Origin: an uncultured Cytophagaceae bacterium
Lineage (GTDB): Bacteria > Bacteroidota > Bacteroidia > Cytophagales > Microscillaceae
Length of the DNA stretch: 11,428 bases
Direction of reading: 5' to 3'
NCBI GenBank assembly: GCA_937899305.1
Contig: CALDJV010000974.1
Location: 1 to 11,428, forward strand
Each line of letters begins with the position of its first letter. The stretch's first letter is position 1. A model generated the notes under the pieces. That model did no database searches. It was not told the DNA's origin and saw only the letters and a program-made list of their open reading frames with translations. The position numbers and the translations under genes were made by a program. Positions 7,701 through 11,428 of this stretch are shown here, piece after piece.

Positions 7701-10700
7701 ACTACTTATATTTTTGATCCATCTCAATTAACGGCAGGCACTTACTGGATCAGGTTTAGGTATACCGACGGCAATGGTTGTGAAGGAACCTCCAATGCTG
7801 AGCAAATTACTATTTTTGCCGCACCAGTATTGGATTTTACCGGGCTAAATTCGGCGTATTGTATCAGTGAAACTTCGGTATCGTTGACCCCCACCAATCA
7901 TGGAACAGCCATTACCGGGGCCGATTTGTCCAATGTGATTTTTGAGACACGGGTTTTGCCTTCGGGTAATTTTTCTGCCATTTCAGGTACCACTTTAGAT
8001 CCTAGCAGTACGACAGGTGGAGATTTTGAGGTGAGGTTTACTTATACTGATGGCAATGGTTGTACAGTTACTTCCAGTGTCCAAACCGTCACAATCAACC
8101 TGCTGCCCACCCTCAATTTCACTGGTTTAAATACCGCCTATTGTCTCAGCGATGCGAGTTTTACCGTTACTCCATTTGTGAATGGAAGTAGTACCATTCC
8201 GATCCCTGGTAATGTTCAGTTCAAGCTCAAAAAATCTAATGAAGCAAGCTTTACCAACATTGCCAGTGGTACAATTGATCCAGGGGTAATTGGGAGCGGA
8301 GATTTTGACTTGAGTTTTACCTATACTGACGGTAATGGTTGTGAAAATACGGCCGACATACAACGATTTACCGTGAATCCTTTACCCGTTTTATCGTTTA
8401 CTGGTTTGGAGGCAACTTACTGCAACGACTTGGCAGGAGTGGGACTGACTCCTTTCTCTAATGGGGTTACTTTGTTGCCTGGTCAAGGCACCTTCGAGCT
8501 GAGTAGTGTAAGTGCTACCACGGGTTTTGCGATCAATGCCGCCTTGAATAGTACCACCAATGTATTTGAACCCACATTACTTACGCCAGGTACTTATTGG
8601 GTACGCTACAGGTTTACTGATGGCAATGGTTGTGAAAATGTTTCTGCTGCCCAAGAGGTCATTGTTTTTATGTCTCCTAAGCAAACGCTGGACTTTACCT
8701 TCAGTAATACTTGTTTTGGCGAAGTAACCCAGTTTGTGCCTACTGCGGCCGATACCAATTCCAATTGGACCTGGCAATGGGAATTTGGAGACAATGGAGT
8801 AACAGCTCAGGTAAAAGATGCTTCCCATCAGTTTTCCACATTCAATGCTTTTGTGGTAAAACTGACGGCTACCAACGAAAACAATTGTTCATTTACGATA
8901 CAAAAAACAGTAGTGATCAACCCGGTACCAGTGGCTGATTTTAACGTGAATGGAGCCTGTCTGGGAGCACCTACTCAATTTACCGATGCTTCCACGGTCA
9001 GCTCTCCAGGGATTGTCAATCAATGGACTTGGGACTTTGGAGATGGCAATACCTCTAACCAACAAAATCCTTCTCATAGGTATGCCGCCATTGGTATGTA
9101 CACGGTCACATTGGTGATTGATACTGATGGAGGGTGCCCAGTAACGGTGACTAAAACCATCAATATATTTCCATTGGTCACCGTTACCACTCAACAGCAA
9201 TACTTTCAGGATTTTAACTCGGATGACGGAGGATGGATTGCCGGAGGGCAAAGCTCAAGCTGGGAGAGAGGAGTCCCCGCTGGGGCCAAAATCAAGAGTG
9301 ATGGAACGAATGATCAGGTTTGGATGACCCATTTGGCCACGACCTATAATGTCGATGAACAATCTTACGTAGAAAGCCCTTGTTTTAACATTGATAATTT
9401 AGATCGTCCATTTGTGAGCCTACGTATTTGGACCGATACCGATGAGAATTCGGATGGAGCCATTTTGTTGGCAAGCCTGGATGATGGCCAAAACTGGAGG
9501 GTAGTAGGAGACATTAACCAAGGGCTGGAATGGTACAATACCATTGGTATTCAAGGGAATCCGGGCAGCCAGGGAGCCAACCTGGAAAACTGGAATGGAA
9601 GCATCATTGGTTGGGCGGGTAATACTGATACTACTTGGAGAGAGGCACTTTTTGTATTGGATGATTTGAAAAATGAAATTGCCAACAACCCTAATTATCG
9701 TACGGTACGCTTTCGGGTGGCTTTTGGTAGCGATCAAAGCAACCCTTTTGGAACAAGCCTGGATGGTTTTGCTTTTGATAATTTTTCGGTAGGAGAACGA
9801 AATAGAACCGTATTGATAGAACACTTTACCAACGTGACTGATCCAACCGCGATTGATGAGAACGGAGCCATTGATCAGTTCACTACCAACAATAGTCCCG
9901 AAGTAGTCAAGCTTCAATATCATACTGTTTTTCCTGGTACTGATCCTTTCAACCAAGACAACCCAGCTGCCCCGAGTGCTCGTGCCTTGTACTATGGGGT
10001 AGGAGAAGTGCCCCGAACCGCCATAGATGGCTTGATAGACAACACTCAGGTATTTTCGACGTGGGGAGCTGACTACTATAGTCGACGAACTTTGCTGGTA
10101 TCTCCTTTCGATATCCAGGTTAGTTTTACGGGTACTTCAGGCTCAAATTTGCAAGTGCAGGCCCAAATCAATAACACCATGGCTTTTACTGGAAATTTGA
10201 TTGTGCATATGGTGGTGGTAGAACGGGAAATTACCGGAGTAACCAGTGACGGCATTACCTACCGAAACGTAGTGAAGAAAATGTTGCCCAGTGCGGCAGG
10301 CACTTTGGTAGCCTGGACCGATGGAAAAACCTCGGAGAATTTGACCCAAACCTGGACCTTACAAAATGTGTATGACCCTCAACAAGTTTCTGTAGTAGTG
10401 TTTGTACAAGATGATATCACCAAAGAAGTTTACCAAGCCGCCATGGGCAATGCGGTAGGGTTGCAACGTATACGGAATAATCAGGGAGGCCAGGCTCAGG
10501 TAATGACCGATCCAGTCAAGTTATACCCCAATCCTACTACTCAGCAAGTATTTATTGTGGCATCACCTGATTTTAAGGCGAACACCCCGTTGACCATCAT
10601 CGATATACAAGGTAAAATTATGTATCGGGGAAGATTAGATCCACAAGCTAGTCACACTGTACTGGATACCCGTAGTTGGGCCGAAGGGGTTTATTTTGTA

Positions 10701-10751
10701 GAATTTGAGCATCAAGGTGAGCTCATTAGAAAGCGTTTAATTAAGAAGTGA
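4755..10751 (+). CDS. Giant modular Ig-like/PKD surface protein with T9SS type A sorting domain
   Basis: 1998-residue exported protein, probably a cell-surface adhesin or scaffold; partner unknown. Signal peptide 1-38 (long basic n-region, core YWILLVLWGG, A-S-A cleavage). Modules: SbsA-like Ig (Big_5 type) about 39-154; beta-rich unassigned region 155-288; Ig_7/CHU_C-like module (IWYSD) 289-379; further Ig-like modules 380-466, 467-555, 556-649 and 650-740; six related modules 741-1308, most with AYC near the start and YTDGNGC near the end; PKD domains 1309-1392 (WQWEFGD) and 1393-1475 (WTWDFGDGNTS); jelly-roll-like domain 1476-1684 ending in DGFAFDNFSV; Omp28/thioredoxin-like domain about 1685-1900 lacking the CxxC; sorting domain 1922-1998 (KLYPNP ... 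GVYFVEF ... KRLIKK). The repeats resemble SprB-type gliding adhesin modules, so a role in attachment or gliding is plausible but unproven. ATGs at 4764 and 4770 are alternative starts. Base composition is richer in GC than the flanks, and Thr/Ser content is high. Confidence 0.93.
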   Translation: MKKMIMKTRFQWLADQQKGLKYWILLVLWGGMVTQASAKFAPPTLVNLTPTHNSQNVAVNQVLTIAFDLNVKAGVGDFTISPIDPLGADIIVNVSDPEVTISGTNVSIDLGTDFALFTEYEVTFPSGVILQDSNNDPFGGITANNWRFTTVPGDVDITVPSLSLCSGGGFATLDPIVINETSNGTFAAGALQTLVLSAPTGSEFNPGIGSVASTGSDISSIVVSSVVAGTITITYSVGSTNDINSIIISGLQVRATTAGSGNITRTGGTAVKTGSASGTVYANLSANASPTAPALALATSEFCEGFTFTTEQISATGSSVIWYSDVGLTNQIGTGNTLNLSAIGINTAASGTTTVYATQTVSGCASSAASQSITIKPNPNVFLVSSDADNQICLGEQVTFTALGDATTYQFLVGGSVVTTQGTTTATTFTTSATLASGMYAVSVRGILNGCMTTTSSINLNVNALPNVTLVGPPTTSFPNDQTSAVDLTDGSTFGGAVNGTIQGVSVGSYTGNGVIGNQFYPSVAGTGSHTITYAYTDGAGCVNTATTSITVYDPNTLILNLASSYCTYDSPATGLVPNASAIPGTIQSYIMSGTGISGVINNPYTFDPSAFTVTTPTTVVITMVVITRIGPTTVTLPLDVPVIISGRPTLTLAASTTTACANGSAISFTTTADGATVTSGTTFEYRTTSPTGSWTPLGGTTFDPATFGEGTYQVRFSYNNSVGCEGTSNAVNLTINRVPSLDFTGLNAAYCINADPVSLTPTDHGTAITGANLTNVLFEIRSLPSGVFEPMGGTGFRPESLTAGDYEIQFSYTDGNGCSAVSGTKTVTINALPNLNFSGLGAEYCVTDGSITLTPTVNGSSTIPIPGNIQFMTKRSSEATYTNLAGNTISPAVIGSGDFDVLLSYTDGNGCANLSSVQTFTVHALPILNFTGLDATYCNNITNITLRAAANGVQLGTGNGTFELSNTSATAGFVINAALNSTTYIFDPSQLTAGTYWIRFRYTDGNGCEGTSNAEQITIFAAPVLDFTGLNSAYCISETSVSLTPTNHGTAITGADLSNVIFETRVLPSGNFSAISGTTLDPSSTTGGDFEVRFTYTDGNGCTVTSSVQTVTINLLPTLNFTGLNTAYCLSDASFTVTPFVNGSSTIPIPGNVQFKLKKSNEASFTNIASGTIDPGVIGSGDFDLSFTYTDGNGCENTADIQRFTVNPLPVLSFTGLEATYCNDLAGVGLTPFSNGVTLLPGQGTFELSSVSATTGFAINAALNSTTNVFEPTLLTPGTYWVRYRFTDGNGCENVSAAQEVIVFMSPKQTLDFTFSNTCFGEVTQFVPTAADTNSNWTWQWEFGDNGVTAQVKDASHQFSTFNAFVVKLTATNENNCSFTIQKTVVINPVPVADFNVNGACLGAPTQFTDASTVSSPGIVNQWTWDFGDGNTSNQQNPSHRYAAIGMYTVTLVIDTDGGCPVTVTKTINIFPLVTVTTQQQYFQDFNSDDGGWIAGGQSSSWERGVPAGAKIKSDGTNDQVWMTHLATTYNVDEQSYVESPCFNIDNLDRPFVSLRIWTDTDENSDGAILLASLDDGQNWRVVGDINQGLEWYNTIGIQGNPGSQGANLENWNGSIIGWAGNTDTTWREALFVLDDLKNEIANNPNYRTVRFRVAFGSDQSNPFGTSLDGFAFDNFSVGERNRTVLIEHFTNVTDPTAIDENGAIDQFTTNNSPEVVKLQYHTVFPGTDPFNQDNPAAPSARALYYGVGEVPRTAIDGLIDNTQVFSTWGADYYSRRTLLVSPFDIQVSFTGTSGSNLQVQAQINNTMAFTGNLIVHMVVVEREITGVTSDGITYRNVVKKMLPSAAGTLVAWTDGKTSENLTQTWTLQNVYDPQQVSVVVFVQDDITKEVYQAAMGNAVGLQRIRNNQGGQAQVMTDPVKLYPNPTTQQVFIVASPDFKANTPLTIIDIQGKIMYRGRLDPQASHTVLDTRSWAEGVYFVEFEHQGELIRKRLIKK
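6975..7826 (+). repeat. First copy of an 852-bp three-module coding repeat (A1-B1-C1)
   Basis: Encodes residues 741-1024 of the giant protein: module A1 741-834 (94 aa), B1 835-927 (93 aa) and C1 928-1024 (97 aa). Each module matches its counterpart in the second copy without gaps. By hand count the identities are 60/94 for A, 58/93 for B and 57/97 for C, about 62% overall. Signature phrases: A has HGTAITGA, B has NGSSTIPIPGN, C has GFxINAALNSTT. Confidence 0.85.
7827..8678 (+). repeat. Second copy of the three-module coding repeat (A2-B2-C2)
   Basis: Encodes residues 1025-1308: A2 1025-1118, B2 1119-1211 and C2 1212-1308, the same lengths as in the first copy and immediately adjoining it. 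Synonymous differences are frequent, so the duplication is not recent. Confidence 0.85.
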
Positions 10752-10799
10752 GAAATATTTTACCCTCCAGGCAACTTTTTCTAAAATTCTCTTGATTTA

Positions 10800-10837
10800 A
10801 TTTTCAGAGCACCTGCGTGTTCAGGGTAATTGAAAAT
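10800..10837 (+). terminator. Stem-loop downstream of the giant gene, possible terminator
   Basis: ATTTTCA (10800-10806) pairs with TGAAAAT (10831-10837), enclosing CCTG (10812-10815) and CAGG (10822-10825). A competing pairing AAAATT (10783-10788) with AATTTT (10799-10804) overlaps the left arm. No T-run follows, so it may be an mRNA-end stabilising structure instead. Confidence 0.25.
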
Positions 10838-11016
10838 CTGTGATTGGAGCCCTCTGATTGGTTGGTTGTAAAAACTTATCAGTTGGGGGGTTACCATTTC
10901 TAAACCAGACCGTATCTAGAAGCATCAAAGTAAATAATTTTACCTCCTTTCCTGTATTAAGTAACAGTTGCGCAATAATTGTCGTTTTTCGCTTCAATTT
11001 TGCTCGCCATGCTTCC

Positions 11017-11101
11017 TTAAAAACCGAAGCTACAGCTTTGCTGTGCTGAGCTCTGCCGAAGGCTAAATAGCCGAATAGCAATGCTATTAGCCGATTTTTA
11101 A
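11017..11101. repeat. Compact multi-hairpin intergenic repeat element
   Basis: Outer arms TTAAAAACCG (11017-11026) and CGATTTTTAA (11092-11101) are complementary at 9 of 10 positions. Between them lie AGC-T-ACAGC / GCTGTGCT (11028-11047, loop TTT, one bulged T), GGCT / AGCC (11061-11072, loop AAAT) and AATAGC / GCTATT (11074-11088, loop AAT). GGCTAA (11061-11066) can alternatively pair with TTAGCC (11087-11092). The right 19 nt (11082-11100) recur exactly, inverted, at 1760-1778. The fold and the second copy suggest a dispersed small repeat (MITE- or REP-like). Confidence 0.6.
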
Positions 11102-11304
11102 AGTCGCTTGGCAAACAAACTTTTTCCGAAAATCGGACACTTATTTTGAACACGTTACTAAATATCCCCACGCCTGCTTTATAGGTAAAAAAACGACTCA
11201 TTTTACAGTCAAATTAATGAAATATATGAAATTAAAGTTTACTATTTGTAAAACGAGTTTTTTAACATAAAAAACCTGTCAAAAAGAGAGTACAAAGTTG
11301 GTTG

Positions 11305-11340
11305 AAATGTGTTATATGTGGTGTGAAAGAACACGTTTTT
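11305..11340 (+). terminator. Terminator-like hairpin with T-run
   Basis: AAATGTGTT (11305-11313) pairs with AACACGTTT (11330-11338) as 9 bp including one T-G wobble, with a 16-nt loop, and the right arm runs into TTTTT (11336-11340). No gene ends close upstream on this strand (the giant gene stops about 550 nt earlier), so its client is unclear. Confidence 0.3.
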
Positions 11341-11428
11341 CTAATCAGGCAAAAAATATAAGGCTTACCCTCAGTATAACATGTTCGCCAAATACTGTGA
11401 ATTATTATTGGTAAAAAAAAGGGGATTG

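Larger units (their letters stand above)
10752..11428. other. Intergenic region with repeat element and hairpins, no credible gene
   Basis: A 126-codon frame is open on the minus strand (10821-11201). It runs through a strongly self-complementary element that has a partial copy in another non-coding gap, and its translation shows no domain I recognise, so I do not call it. A 7-bp A/T hairpin occurs at 11257-11275 and a terminator-like hairpin at 11305-11340. The last 90 nt show nothing recognisable. Confidence 0.55.

Noticed and set aside
6975..8678. CRISPR-like reading of the regularly spaced repeats
   Set aside because: The repeats are about 280 bp apart, lie inside one continuous reading frame and encode protein modules, so this is a coding repeat.
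9420..9956. 178-codon open frame antisense to the C-terminal part of the giant gene
   Set aside because: Overlaps clearly coding sense sequence (jelly-roll and Omp28-like domains); the antisense product has no recognisable features.
10821..11201. 126-codon open frame on the minus strand downstream of the giant gene
   Set aside because: It runs through a palindromic repeat whose 19-nt end recurs in another non-coding gap, has no recognisable domain, and its openness is explained by the self-complementary repeat. A genome-wide search showing conserved reading frame with synonymous substitution would change this.

Overview
The window looks like chromosomal DNA of a Gram-negative member of the Bacteroidota, most likely a marine Cytophagales-type glider. 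The evidence is a CMP-Kdo synthetase gene (Kdo-containing LPS), a giant exported protein ending in a type A sorting signal of the type IX secretion system (T9SS), and AT-rich intergenic DNA without strong Shine-Dalgarno sequences. The genus cannot be fixed from the sequence alone. I see no phage, IS, tRNA, rRNA or CRISPR.

Layout. 1-554: AT-rich non-coding DNA with several strong inverted repeats. 555-914 (+): small integral-membrane lipid kinase of the DgkA family, convergent (28 nt gap) with kdsB (943-1683, -). 1684-1930: non-coding gap carrying one copy of a dispersed repeat. 1931-2674 (-): short-chain dehydrogenase (SDR), same strand as kdsB. 2675-2788: 114-bp divergent control region with two abutting palindromes. 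2789-4324 (+): secreted S41 serine peptidase with tricorn/IRBP-like rather than CtpA-like motifs. 4325-4754: non-coding, with a probable terminator and then three successive inverted repeats that may form a structured 5' leader. 4755-10751 (+): a 1998-residue modular surface or secreted protein. 10752-11428: non-coding, with a compact, multiply self-complementary element sharing an exact 19-nt stretch (inverted) with the gap upstream of kdsB.

Functionally the genes concern the envelope: lipid phosphorylation in the inner membrane (DgkA), activation of Kdo for LPS (KdsB), a periplasmic or exported peptidase (S41), and a large cell-surface protein. The SDR substrate is not determinable. There is no compelling evidence that these genes form one pathway.

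The most notable observations are: (i) a perfectly in-register duplication of a three-module block (94+93+97 residues, twice) inside the giant protein; (ii) an Omp28/thioredoxin-like module in the same protein that has lost both redox cysteines; (iii) the dispersed intergenic repeat; (iv) a palindromic operator candidate between the SDR and peptidase genes, whose 10-bp core recurs upstream of the lipid kinase; and (v) two acid-to-amide changes at family-conserved positions of the lipid kinase.
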